64,000 nt of DNA from Setaria digitata (GCA_003640385.1 RCAB01000113.1:91888-155887), one strand, 5' to 3'; counted from the stretch's first letter, positions 11,196 to 24,750 are shown. Program-made: numbers and translations. The notes: generated by a model not told the origin, from the sequence alone.

Positions 11196-14100
11196 CTAGA
11201 AATCATTCACTTCCAAAAGATATAAAAATAACACCATTAATGACCAACAATTCTTGAGCAATTTAAACAGCAGTAGGAGCTCTAGTCTTCGGAATAACAT
11301 CAATCTGATCGCCACTTTCCCTTGTAGAGGCACCACGGAGTAAATCATCTGCAACATATTATTATTATTATTATTTTTCGCAATAAACAAACAAATAAAT
11401 TTAGCATATAAACATCTCTGTAATTTACTGAAATTTTAACTGGCAAATAACAATGGTTCACAATGCATTAAGATGAATTTTATCCATTACAGCTTTTAGA
11501 CATTAATTTCCTCGCAGTGAACTTTAACAGCTTCTTACAACATGAAAGCAAACCACAAAGCACTTCACAATAAAAGAAAACTTACCATCTTAAATTATAG
11601 CTTCCTCCTCATGAATGGCATAAAAAAGATTAACGTAAGGATGCAGGGAAACGAAATATAAAGAAAGAAAATTTAATAAATGTCATAATGATATAAGGAA
11701 AATAGGATAAGAGGAATATTTTCGCACGGAAAAAGACAAGAACATGCAATAACGATATAATTTTCGCTTGAGCTCAAACAAAACACACTTGAATCCTCCA
11801 CATTTTGCATATATTAATAATTTAAAACAAAAATAGCAATGAAGATTTCAAGCGAAAAATCTGTGAAGAATACTTACGAAGGTAGCAAGCTCGGAAGCCA
11901 ATAAAAAAAAAAAAAGAGAGAAACCAATCACCTACGAATCCACTCAAGCTTTTGCTCATTTTCATGTTGCATACACTGGAACGAAGATTTGCTGCTTGCT
12001 GCTCATCAATATCCTGGGAATTTCCAATAATTCCATTTGCTACGAGAGATCCGAATGACTTCCCTTCTTTTTCTCCTATAATTACAATGAAGTTAAAGGT
12101 AAGCATGTTTTCAGAAAATCCTTTTACTGTAGAGTAAAATTTATAAGTAATAAGTAGTTCGGACTAATATATATATATATAGATAGATAGATATAGATAT
12201 CCGAAGGGAATGAAATATATACATATATTTTATATATATATAAGTAAAAAGGTAAGTCCCGGCACTAAAAAAACTTCCATCTCATTACATTCAAATTTTC
12301 CAATGTGAAACGGAAAAAACTAACGTCAATTCTTAGCTAAGGCTAATAAAGACTAAATTCATATTAAGGTATGCATTTAATTTATATGTATTTTTATCAA
12401 ATTAATCAATGAGTACCACCTTAAAAGATTGCTAAAATTGAAATAAATAAATAAAAGAAATATCTTACGGACTAATGGCTCTCCACTGGGATGCAATATG
12501 TTCATCGACGATGAAAACAAACTCGATTTACTATTACCACCAGCCAGCATAGCCGCTTGAGTTATCCGTTCACTTACATCCGAGTAAATCTACAGTGTAA
12601 CAGAATTTAACGTGAATCGAGTTTATTATGATTCTATATTAAGTCAAAATAAATTCCATTCATCTTAATCGTATGCAAATCTACGGTTCCCTTTCAGCAG
12701 TTTCTTATCAAAAATCAGCTAAATTAGAAAACTTACAGATGCAGTTAAGATAATAACAGAAATCAGCCAGAACACTGCAATCTTAGTTTTGGAAAAATAT
12801 ATCAAACCTGTTGGAATGAACGCTTTTTCCCACTTCCATATTCCGAAGTCGTACTGGATGATGAGGATTTTACAAAAGGCTCAATAGCATCAAATAACTG
12901 ATTAACACTCATTGATTCCGGTAAGTGGGTAAGGAAATGGACTACAGCATCAAAGTCGTTCATGTTTTCCAATTCAGCTTCGTACAGATGCATGATACCT
13001 ATCATTATAATGAAGCACAACTGGCCTAATGTAAATTTCATAGTCCCAAAAAGTTTTTGAACAAATATTTTATAACTGTTCAATCTTGCCAAAATCAAAC
13101 AAATTTCGCGAATAAACTCTACTATCACTAGCCAGATGTAAAAGTATCTACAATTTTCATTAAAAAAAAAAAAAAAAAAAGTCGATAAAGTAGATAATTT
13201 GTACTGAAGATACAAATAAATTATAAAATTATCACTCAGTGTGAATGCTTTTTATTGTACAGACAAAGAAATCAATGAAGAACTAGTATGCATTGTATTT
13301 CTTTTTACTTTAGTAATACTTTATTATCAAACAAACAAGATAAGCAACTAACCAAGGGCAGTACTAAAAAGGAACTGTTCACCATCCCGCAAAAATACAT
13401 CCCAAACTCGACAGCAAACATCAAATGGTAATGATTTTGCATAAAGAGTATAGATCCTAAAGTGCATCAGTAATCACTAATCATTATTACAAAGTTTATT
13501 TTACAAAATATATTATCCACAAATGATTAAAATCCTAAAATACTAGCCAAAAAACTCTGTTAAGGAATTGGTTATAGCAAAATATCAATAATACGAGGCA
13601 ATAGCTTACCATTCAATTAAATATATGTCAGGACGAACATCGAGTAGATCGAAGTGATGATGCAATTTGGGTAATTCTTCCTCGAAATACTGATCATAAG
13701 CAATGAAATAAACAGTCATTTGAGGCTGTCGTAATCCAAAAAATGCCAACTTCAAAGAATTTCTTTAAAAAGGCAAAAATTATTGAAAATTTTTCATTCC
13801 AAATCTAGTTCCGAGGGAACGCAGTTCTTTAGGAATAGCTGCTGATACGCTGGAGCTACTGAAAACAACTGAACAATCAAACAAAAAAGATTGAGCAATC
13901 AAATGCACGCCCATTTTTTTATTTATGGATTTTAAGAAAAAACAAATTTCATAAATAAAGAATAGCCATGTATTTGATAATCCGCAAGGAAAAAGTGCCA
14001 AGTGAAAATGAACTGTTGAAAAAAAAAACAGATGTACCATCAGTGGACGATTAAGCAAATTGGCAAATGCCTGAAACGACTGATATGGTTGGTGCATCTG

Positions 14101-17100
14101 AAGGAGAAGCATAGCACCAAGAAAGCACATCGACTGTACATAACCAATATCAGGACGGTAGCACACATAAGCACCTAACAAATCCAGAAGTAACTCTTCA
14201 TATGGTCCACCCTATAAAAATTAATATCATTCATTAACCGAGATTTCCCATTCCGGAACACTGTAATTTACCACAAAAACCACTTTCAATGCGCCAAGAA
14301 AGCAACGAATAATCACAGACGACTGCACATGCTCCGTGTAACTGCCATTTTATTAAATTATTTATAATTGCAAGCCGTACTGTTACTTATGTGATGATGA
14401 AAATAAGAAAAATGCTAAAAGATTTTGTTGACGAAAGATAATAAATAATGAAAATAAGTTAAAACGAAATTTACAGTTACTAGAACATGTGAATTTTTTG
14501 GAGTTTGGAATATGACACCAACATTTTCAAAAAAAAGAACCTTTTGGAAGAAACCCAAATGTGGAAAAGTACGAGAAACATCCAGATGAATCAGGTCGAG
14601 CGTACCTTCACGCCCTATATGTCTGATCACATCATTGTTTGCTGAAAATCAAATGTTCAGCTCAATTCAAAAAGAGATGGGTAAATGCATTTGAAAAAAT
14701 ACAGAGATGTGAAAATGTATTTGAAGAAATTTATAATTACCTTTCGGGAAAACATTTGGAATAAATCGTTTATCAATATCTTCAAACTTAATTGCTGCAG
14801 AATCACTTGTATTACTACGGTGTTCTGTTATAACTGTAGTAGCATGCTGCCTTGCTCGAGCAACACAAATTTCGTATAATTCTATAAAATACCAAATGAT
14901 CTGTTAGAGGAACATTGGTAATATTTATCTGGATAACTTGCTATATAAGCTTGAGAAAGTGTAGCTTGAGAAAAAAAAAATTAAGCTCGATATATAGCTC
15001 TTACCTGGTGTCAAATTTAATTCATTGCCAATAGCGAGGAACCAAACATGACCACGTACTTTCGACGGTATTCCACGCCACCATAAGTCACGGCAGTCCT
15101 TACTGTCTTTCCTACAAGCAGGGAGCAAATATTTCAATGAATTTCGTGACATCATACTTTAGCTAGTTAAGTGAATCATCAACAAGAGAAAATATTTTCA
15201 AAGTAGTATTTAGATTGTATGCTAAGCGAAATAACATGATTACGAACGACGCGATGTTTGTTTATCCCAATTAACACCCGCAGCATTTTCAGGTCTGGAA
15301 TCGGCAAATTACCGAAACATTGTTAGTCATAAGTTCTGAGCTCGAAAAAAAAGTAAGACAAGCATTATTAGAAGGATAAGTATTACTTAACTCTCACGCA
15401 TCAGGATTTAATTCCTAACTATGGACTTTATTTGTATAACACTAAATACTGGCGGTTTATTACATAATTTAAGCTTAAACAATCTAAAAAAGCAGTGACT
15501 TAAGATAATTCATGAATTCAGGTACATATTATAGCTACTATAAGTCAAGAAGCCAAAAGAAAAAAAAAAGAAACCTACATATTTTCCCAATTTGGTAATA
15601 TTCGGGTGCACCACACCTTAGCTGCAGCAGCTGTTTCATCTTCTTCTTTTCGCTTCATTTCCAGTAGTTGTTGTCGCTGGCGTACACGTTGCGCTTCTTG
15701 GCGTTTCGTCGCTTCGATAAGTGCCAAATACTGAGCTTCATGACGTCGCTGCTCTGCTACTGATTTTGCTGGTAGAGTACTATAATAACAGTTAAATTAT
15801 ATCAACATATTCATCTCAGTATTTACCTGAATTTGTTCGAATTTCATCCAATGATAGACTCTCTACTACGAAGAAGTCTTATTTAAACACCCAAACTATG
15901 GAAGAAGAACATTTAAAACACTTTTAACCAAGTCAAACATAAAATCAACCAATCATGTTACTAGTACCGGAATTGTGATCTTTCATAACTCAGCTTTCAA
16001 TCAGAAATATAATTGTGCTGACACATTAAACATGCTAGATAAGTGAAGATATATTTGAACAGGCCGAGTAACTTCACTGATTTTATCAGTCACTTCTCAA
16101 CCAAATGCGTACTCGTAATTACCATATAAGTTAGAATAAAACACAAATATAACACTCAAAATATATTGAAATATTTCAAATCAGTTAAAGAAAAAAAATT
16201 CAAATCAGCACTAAACAGAAACCTTGGTCTATCTTCCAAAATTAAACCGGTAGTAGAGCAACATATATCATCCGTGGCAGAACTACAGGATGCGCTGGTT
16301 GTTGTAGATGTTGTACCTGAACCACCACTAGTTTTCCACTGCTTACTACCAAATATTCGCCATGAACTAATATGTTGCTGCTTATTACGAGGGAAAAATT
16401 TCCTAAAATAGATAAAATTTACAAAAACAACAAAGTGAGATTGCAGTTTCCATTTCACGGAACCCAAAGTATTTTCTTTTTCTTTTTTTTTTTCGTTTAT
16501 GATATTTCCAGGTAATATTTCACAGCCATTTCATAAACGTTCTCAATAATCAGGAGAAAAAAATTGCAAATACCTCGTAAAACTGTTTGACAACACTGAT
16601 AATGCATTACGCCCACTTTTTTTATTACGCTTTCGCATTTTACCGCTGTCGTCAGTATCATCTGATATATTGGGCGTATTAGCGAAATCAATATCATCTT
16701 CACTGCCTCTTCTTTCATTAACAATACTATTATTGTTATTATCATCATTATCGTCATCATGGATGATTCCAGTTGATAATTCACTACGACGATCCAATGA
16801 ACTCCGCTTCGAACTTAACGATTCACCTGTAATTATTTAAATGGATAAGACTAATAATATTCGATATGCTATGTCAGAGGTAATATTCGAACATTATCAC
16901 GATTAATTAACTGATTATGCAATACCAGCAGTAGGATCTATTTGGTGCTAATGAAAATGGCACAAATGAAATTCGGTTTCTTCAAAACACCAAATTCCAA
17001 TTGCGATTGGTTATTAGTGTTCAATTATTTGACTTGACTGCAAGAAGCAGTTAGTTTTACAGCCTAGCCTTTGTCATCTAATACACCATAAGCAACATCT

Positions 17101-20100
17101 CTCTATACTTATAACCTTTGCAATGACTGTGCCACTTTTATCTGGCCCTATTGGATTATTAACAAGTAAAATAAGTTATTAGGTGGAACTTCCGGAACAG
17201 ATTCCAAAGTCTTTTGCAATCATCTTTCATTTTTATAACATTAGTATCTTTCTTTTTTCAGTTTAAAAAAAAAAATGAAATCGGAAATAAATAAATAAAA
17301 AGTTCATATATAAGCCAAAATTACCAATTGCAGAATCAGTTGCTGTTCCAGCTGCAGCAGCAGCTGTAGCTGCAGTTGCCATAGCACCACTTGTAGTAAC
17401 CGTTGTTGAACTAGCGAGTGAAGAATTATCAGAATGTGGATCGTTGATTTTTTCCATATCATAGTCATTTTTGAAAGATATCGATTGTGAGAAGTTATTG
17501 GATTCGAGAGAAGATGGCGATCTCACCATACTTGTTGATGAATGCGATAATCTATAATTAATACAGGATAAAAAACGTTGCCTGCTTGATAAATAGTAGT
17601 ACAAAAGTTATAGAACATACTTTTTATCCTTTTATAGATATGAACGAAAAAAAAAAAAAAGAACAAAAATCAATATTCCACATTTAGGTTTAAAATTTTT
17701 TTAAAAGATACAAATGGATGAAGTAACGAGCTAAGAAGCGTAAAGAAAACACAATGATATTGACGCGCGGAATGGCTGTCACTGAAATTATATTATATAA
17801 CCGGTTTACGGTGACGAATTGGAGAATAACGGAGTAATAAAGAACATTTCTTTATTTCATGACCCTTTCGCACAAATAATTTGACGGAACTTGATTTTCA
17901 TAAGAATTTTATTTCAATAAAAATAAAACAAATGAAACAAATATTTAGCCATTCTTCATTTTCAATAAATATCGCAATCTTAAACATATAAAATAAATTT
18001 GTAAAATCGTCAAGTTAATAATAAAAAATGATAATAAATTTATTTTGATAAGAAAAAAAAAACGAACAAAAAATAAATAAATAAATAATTAATTACTTTA
18101 GAAAGGAGCTCGGCGCCGTCATGGATTTATTATTATTTGTCCAGTAAATATTGCGATGGGAACTTTGTTGTCGTGGGTGGTACGTCAATTGGATTTGCGC
18201 CGATTCATACGAGGAACGCCGATGATGGCCTCGTTTGAACGATACCTTTTCCTCTGCATCGATACTTTTTACTGCAAAAAATAAAAAAAATGACCGAAAA
18301 AAAAAAGGAACTAAAAATAACTAATTTCAAAAAGAAAAAATTACATTTATCGTGCTCAAATTATAATTAATGCTCTGAATTAGAAGATTTCATAAGAAGT
18401 CTAACTACATGTTCTATCGCTCAAATTAAGATTAAAAGTTATAGAAAATGCGAATCAAAGTAAGTTAGCTTTCTCATAATCCTTCACTTTTAATATTTAC
18501 AGTTTCTTTTTGCCTGAAAATTTAAACAGTTTAATTAACGTGACGCAGTTTTGCAATTATGAGAATAACTGAAGACAACATACATCGAAAATGAAAAATT
18601 CTTTAAAAATAATTTCCTTCCTAATAGAAAATTTAAAACAATACGTTAAATCAGTAATAACTTTCTTTCTTTTTTTTTTTTTTTTAAATTGCAATTGTAA
18701 TTTTTTTAAAGTTCTTCGACTCTACCCTATTATTGACTAACTAATAATTAATCTCCTAATCCTTAATTTTTTTCCCGCTCCAAAGCAGTATTTCTCATAA
18801 AATATAAAATTTAAAACATGACAAATATACTCGCGACGTGTCATTGACCGTCAGCCTTTCCCACTTTTTCCTTTTACAACAAAAAAAAAAAAAAATAAAA
18901 CCCCACAAACATAAACATAATAGTAGGACTGCACTAAACAAATATTAATTCATAAATTTCCTCTTTTAGGCCTTAGCGAATGAGAAAAAAAAAGTCAATT
19001 CTTGTTTCAGATCTGTTAGAAATATAACAAACTATTACTAAGCATGATTTATATTCCTTAAGTTTAAAATTATTGAGGAAAAATCTTTAAAATTATTGAT
19101 TGATGAAAATGACCAAAATGTATTACAGTAGGAATTTCATCTAAAAATTCTTGAAAACTGATTTTTTTTTTTTTTCTAGGCAACCATTCTACTGCATTCT
19201 AGAGTAAGTCATGCATATACTTTTCATATCAATAACACTAATAATATTGGATTTTAAGATAAAAATAATGTTATGCCAAGACTAATCATTAAATTACTGA
19301 AGCATAGGAATTAGGAAGTTAGCGCGGCAACGATAACGATGAAAATAGAAATGAAAGAAGTAGCCAAGATAAATAACAAATTACAAATTAAGAGAAATCC
19401 ATCAAATTTGTACCATATGAAGATAAATTATTTAACAGTACGAAGGGAATAAACAATAATAAAACTCGAATTCAAGGTAAAATCTGAGCATAAAAGCATT
19501 GCAAAAAATGGAAATTAAAATCATATGGTGGCAAAAAAAGAATCGATAATGTAATCAAAAAAAGAAAATAAATAAACTAAATCAACAATGCACATTAAAA
19601 ACACATGATTATAAAAATGATATTCGATACCATAAACACAAATAAATGTAAATAAAAACTAATCTCAAAAAAAAAAAAAAAATGCATGCATGAAAAAAAA
19701 ACATGTAAAAAAAGAAAATAAACAAAAAAAAAGTGAAAAAGAAAAATTATACAATAAAAAAGATTAATGTTTTATTATTGGAAGCTTATTCTCTGACACA
19801 CCTTTACATGCTACTTTAATAGCCTTATCATGGAAAAAAAAAAAAAAAGAAGAAAAAATTGTGATTTAAATGAAATGTAAAAAATTCATTGAAAAATTTG
19901 ATATTTGAAAAAAAAAAAAAAAAAAAAGCTGAAGTACCATTAACAGTAGCTTGTTGTATGCTCTTGTTATTTGTATCATATACCAACGGTAGATTTTCCA
20001 GTACGGTTTGCAGTGAGCCTGGTATTGATGGCACTGTTAATTTATCATTTTCTGAATGCTCTTCCTCTTCTTTCTCATTTCCTTTCTTTTGCAAATTTTG

Positions 20101-20144
20101 TTGATGTTTTTTTGACTTTTTTCCCAATGAATGTGATGCCAGTG
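11056..20144 (-). CDS. TBC-domain Rab GTPase-activating protein, TBC1D12/TBC1D14 group (5' end missing)
   Basis: Seventeen phase-consistent exons, about 867 codons: 19938-20144, 18097-18271, 17325-17551, 16574-16826, 16223-16402, 15579-15779, 15244-15294, 15005-15111, 14741-14881, 14541-14641, 14038-14211, 13610-13749, 13353-13456, 12808-12998, 12469-12589, 11932-12075, 11263-11348. The first third is low-complexity (Ser-, Asn/Asp- and Ala-rich). A charged coiled coil ([20 protein letters not shown]) and ILPNWENI precede the TBC domain, as in TBC1D12/14. The domain starts at [16 protein letters not shown]. It keeps both catalytic fingers: Arg in HLDVSRTFP (residue 537 of this partial model) and Gln in [11 protein letters not shown] (573), so it should be an active GAP. 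TBC1D14 acts on Rab11-positive recycling endosomes and autophagy; the target here is inferred. The first exon needs an upstream exon, not found with certainty. An alternative last exon lies at 11056-11195. Confidence 0.9.
12160..12243. repeat. TA/GATA microsatellite inside a TBC-gene intron
   Basis: Runs of TA and (GATA) repeats interrupted by a unique 18-base piece. Seen directly. Confidence 0.85.
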
Positions 20145-20922
20145 CTTAAAGAGAAAACAAATTACAATGTTATTGATTTTATACTATTAATGCTTACAAT
20201 TTCGAATAATTATCTCAATTTAACCTTAAATTTAACATGGATTAGTTTATGATCTAGTGATAAATTAGTTATTCAAGAATCAAATGATCAAATGATTATG
20301 ATTATTGAAGCAAGAAGATGGCAGCAATAGTTATAGATCTGAGATGTCCAGAAAATGAGTACATCCCACTATATTTTACTCCTGAGATATCTTAAAACTA
20401 GCTCTTCCACAAGCTGCAATTATTATTCAATCATACCATTCATCTTTAAGTTTTGCTCTTTAAAGCTTACAACTATTTGCTACGCGAACTACAGTAATTT
20501 TATAATTCTTCTTACTCACTGAAAAGATAGAATGAGTGGTATTTTTGGAAAATGAGATATATGAGTGACAAGAGAAATGAAAAAAGAGTAAATAAGTAAT
20601 TGTGCGAAAAAAAATAAGTAAAAGCAGAATTAGTTTGAATATTCAAAAAAAAAAAAAATAATCAACTAAATGAAATGAAGCATAAAAAATTTAATAAACA
20701 ACTAAAATCGTGGTAGTTGAAGGAATGGACGAGAAACATGGAAGAGAGAAGAGGAGGGAGGAGGAAAATAGAGGAGAAAACGAAAGTAAACAAAGAGATG
20801 AGCAAATAAGTAAACAACCTTGAGTAAACAAATAAATAATGTAAGATAACACTGTTCATTCGTAATGGAACAGAAGTCAAATACAATGAATGAAACTGCT
20901 TTTACCGCAAAAACTATTCTCA

Positions 20923-20971
20923 CCACCTCCACCCACTCCCCACCTCCTCCTCCCCCTCCTCCGCCCACGCA
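20923..20971 (-). promoter_or_regulatory. G-rich tract (minus strand), possible promoter element or G-quadruplex
   Basis: On the minus strand there are repeated GGAGG/GGGGG/GGTGG blocks in a surrounding that is about three-quarters AT. The position, upstream of the first recognised TBC exon and on the same strand, would suit a promoter-proximal element. Function is inference only. Confidence 0.3.
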
Positions 20972-21514
20972 CATCAATTAGCAGAAAGAAAGAAGGCCGG
21001 CCAAATGCCATATGCAGCCGTGATGCAAATTATCCGTCTCATTTCTCTGATTCTGCTGGATAATTTTTAAGTTTAGAAAAACATCTTCAAATTCTTTTAG
21101 AATTGTATTTAATTTATCCAAATATTCCAATACTATTCCAATTTAGATGCTCATAAAATTTTATGCATGAAGTCTAACCTTATTGTAACTTGATATCGGT
21201 AGAGCAGCAGTAGAAAGTAGAAAAGTGTATTACTAGAAGTAATGTCTCAATCACTCATTAATTTTAACTGGCTTCCTGTGTTTGCATTTGTTAATTAGTT
21301 AGTTAAGAACAAATTGAAATATACCTGATATGACGAGTATTTTTCTCTCTTTATGTTATAAAAAAAAAAAAAAATTTTGATTCACAGTTATGCTAACATC
21401 CAAAAAAAATATATATATGTTTTGAATGTTAACATAATTGTGACTTAAAAATTTACATATATCTGAATTTTTAACAATTTTATAAACTTTAAATTTTAAA
21501 CAATTTTTTAACAG

Positions 21515-21540
21515 TTTTACACATATATATATGTGTAAAA
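21515..21540. repeat. Perfect 26-base palindrome with TA core
   Basis: TTTTACACATATA and its exact reverse complement meet without a spacer. It is one of several TA-rich palindromes between 21407 and 21706. Confidence 0.85.
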
Positions 21541-21660
21541 TATATATATATATGTTTATACGGTAACAAAATATCAAAACTGTTTAATTTCATAACAAAA
21601 TATCAAAATTGTTTAATATATATAAATTATATTTTTTAACAACCTTATATATATATATAT

Positions 21661-21706
21661 TTTTTTTTAAACAATTTTATATATATATAAAATTGTTTAA
21701 AAAAAA
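21661..21706. repeat. Perfect 46-base palindrome with TA core
   Basis: T8-AAACAATTTTA and its exact reverse complement flank a short TA core. The arms include AAACAATTTT, also present in the nearby repeated motif at 21555-21617. Confidence 0.85.
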
Positions 21707-22159
21707 TTGCTCAAATAATTTCCTTTATTTCCTTTCTTTTGATATTTCAGCTCTTTTTTAATCCATAAATTATTTAAGTTTTTATACATAGCATTTTTTT
21801 TAAGCATTATTTTAATTATTGCTAAAACAATCACTTTGATTCCAATTCCTTTAGCATTCCATGCAGTACATTTACTTATTTCGATAAATTAAATTTCAGT
21901 TCCATCTTCTTTCCCTTTTCTTTTTTCATTTCCTTTGCCCTTCATTTTTTGGAGATTGGTTGCTTGGAGAATTATTTCAATTAAATTTATCCTTTCTCTT
22001 TTTTTTTTCCTACTTTTATTCACTTAAGTTTTCCGATTTTATTCATTTTATATCTCTAAAAATTTCTTTTTGTTCACCATTTCTTACTTCTTTTTACTTA
22101 TTTTTTCCTTTAAATCTTTATCATTTTCATTTTATTATTATTTTTGTTATTTATTAATA

Positions 22160-22468
22160 TTATCGTGTATTCATGTATTTTGTCGCTTCTTGCAAATTTT
22201 TTCTTTTATTTTTATTTTTTTCTGTTATTGTTAAAATATTTGTTGTCAGTTCAGGAAATTGGTAATTGAAATAATTAAAGAGAATTGTTGGAATGCCATA
22301 ATGCCATCCATTATCATTGGTCCATTTCAATAGTTTATACGGTAATAAAATATCGAAATTGTTTAATTCATTCATTCTCTGGGATTTTGTATGATGTTCT
22401 TTTCCCATGGTAAGATTTGAATGGATAGCATTAGTGTTCAAATTTTTACAACATCCTGAAAATTTCAT
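22160..22468 (-). CDS. Candidate minus-strand exon, unassigned
   Basis: An open frame of 102 codons on the minus strand starts at an ATG overlapping a possible acceptor (TTTTCAG) and has a mixed, protein-like composition (e.g. WTNDNGWHYGIPTIL) unlike the Phe/Lys frames around it. It could be an upstream exon of the TBC gene, but no donor gives the phase needed to join exon 19938-20144. It could also be a chance frame or a gene remnant. A 13-codon part of it recurs at 21555-21595. Confidence 0.3.
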   Translation of the reverse strand: MKFSGCCKNLNTNAIHSNLTMGKEHHTKSQRMNELNNFDILLPYKLLKWTNDNGWHYGIPTILFNYFNYQFPELTTNILTITEKNKNKRKNLQEATKYMNTR

Positions 22469-23354
22469 CAGTAATTAATCCTTTGGATTTATTTAGTTTA
22501 TCTGAATAGTTAACAAATTAAATTTAATTCATAAAATTAATTTTAGCATAATTATGAGATTTAATTTTACGGAAAATTTCTGTAATTAACTTCATCAAAT
22601 TTGATTGCGACAAAATTGTCAAGATTTACAGAAAATTAAGTTCTAGTAAAATTACACCACAAATAGCTCTGACAGATTTATCTAATTGGATTGCTTTTTT
22701 TGTTTATATAGAGAACAACTACTCAATAATATATCTGAAGACAGCTGTTAAAATTTCGTAATATAATTAATAGTTCTGCTTCATCTCGTCAGCTATTTTC
22801 ATCGTAGTGCTAAAATGTTCTTTTTGCTAGTAGTTGAATTCATAATATTTTCCTCTTTACTTAAATATTTTACATAATTGATATATGTTAAGTTGGTATG
22901 ATTGCGAAATATGTTAAATCCATTTAAATAATTTATTTCATTTCTTGCTATAATACATGCATTCGATTGAAGATAAACAATAATTTTGTTTTTTTTTTTT
23001 TTTCCTCTCAGCATATCGATAAAATTACTTAAATACTCAGTATGTTACAAATTCTCTAACATTTCTTGCTTCTGTTATTTAGTTGAAACTTTCGTTAATC
23101 TTACTCCTCTCTTTCTTTTTCTTTTTTTTTTTGTTTTTTCTTTTTTTTTTTCGTCCTCTCTTCCTTCTCTTGCATTATTTTAAATTCTATTTAAAAGACA
23201 AAAAAAATTAAAAAAAAAAGAAATTGGAAATACTGCTTGTATAAAGTGAATTTCTCTTCAAACAGACAATATTTATTGCCTCCTTCGCCAAAATATGCTT
23301 CCATTGGTTTGCGCTTTATCACAATTTTTAGTTGATGTAATTTAATTTTTCTTC

Positions 23355-23515
23355 AGCGAGACCATTCTCGAGAAATATTTTTCTCCACTGTATTGTTTGG
23401 GAAAATTCTTGAAAATTACACCTCAGCGATGATATCATTTGGGAAAATTCTCGAGAGTCATTTCCTTGATGATAATTATTTGGGAAATTTTTCGAGAATT
23501 ATTCATACAGTTAAC
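23355..23515. repeat. Degenerate 41-bp tandem repeat, about 3.5-4 copies
   Basis: TTTGGGAAAATTC or a close variant begins at 23397, 23438 and 23479, each followed by a TTCTTGAA/TTCTCGAGA-type inverted repeat and GATGATAT/GATGATAA. The piece from 23355 looks like an older copy. Spacing of 41 bases is constant. Confidence 0.75.
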
Positions 23516-24750
23516 ATTTTTATAAAATTACAAATAATAACACATCATTTTTTTTTCGTTTTCATTAACTAAAATCAATTTTATATTATCTATCATTATT
23601 ATCATTTTTTTTTGGTACAAATTATTTAATTAATTAATACATGATAATAATCGTATCCTCTTAACAGTTTCCAGTAACTGAAGTATAAAAACTTCGAGGC
23701 AAAAATTAGCAACTTGTCTAGTTAATTCATGCGCATCTGCAGATATCGATGCAAAATATAAATTAGTTTAATTTAATTTCAATTTTTTAAAAATATTGTT
23801 AAATCAATTCTTTTTCTTTTGTTTCCTTCCCCTCTTTCTATTTTGTGCTTTTCATTGTAATAAACGAACATTTCATCAGTAGCAGAAATATGTGTTTATT
23901 TGTTAAAAGAAAAAAAAAAAAAACTTGTATAGGCTTGTTTTTTTTCCAACTCAATATTTTATTTTTATCATTAGTTAATAAATTATTGAATCGAAAAACT
24001 AAAAAAAAAAAAAAAAAAAAACTTTTGTTCACTTCTTATTTCAATTGCTATGGATGGTTTCATTAAAAAAAAAAAAATTATTTTGAAATTAAAAAATTTT
24101 TATCACTCAAAATCCCATCATCATTTCTTTTATCATCAAATTTGTTCTGTTTGGTTCTTCTTCTTCTTTTTTTGGTTTTTCGATTTATATTATGTATTTT
24201 TTTTTGTTTTAAATTCTTATCTTTAGTTGCAAAAAAAAGCAAAGATAAAAGAAATGTATCATATGGAATGTTTAAAGTAAATAATGTCATCAAATACCAA
24301 ACATATGTTTTTTCTTTTCTTCTCCTCCTTTTTTTTCTTTTTTAAATTGAACAATTAAATTAGAAATAATAATATTTGAAATGCTCAAAAATTAGTCCAC
24401 CATTTGGAATGCAACATTGGTTTTACCTTTTTTTTTATTGCTGTCTTTGTTATTAAATATCATTAACATAGAATATTTTCGTTTTTTTTTTAATTAAAAG
24501 ATTAAATTTAGAAATTTATCATTTAAAATGAATAAGGTCAGCAGTTCATTAACACAGAATTGTTTTCTTTTTCTTTTCCTTTCTTTTTTCTTTTTTTTTT
24601 TGTCGATGGTAGAAAAGAATTTGATGATAAGAATCAAAATTTCTATAAACTGAACATTTTGCCATTGAACTAAATTTCGCTAATTAATGATATTAGTAAT
24701 TTACCAAACATCATATTGCAACCATTTTTTAACCTTTCATATGTCTGCTT

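Noticed and set aside
13780..13866. Exon-like piece in the TBC gene ([11 protein letters not shown] after a TTTTCAG acceptor)
   Set aside because: The flanking exons 14038-14211 and 13610-13749 already join in phase and match the TBC domain without it; this frame ends in a stop.
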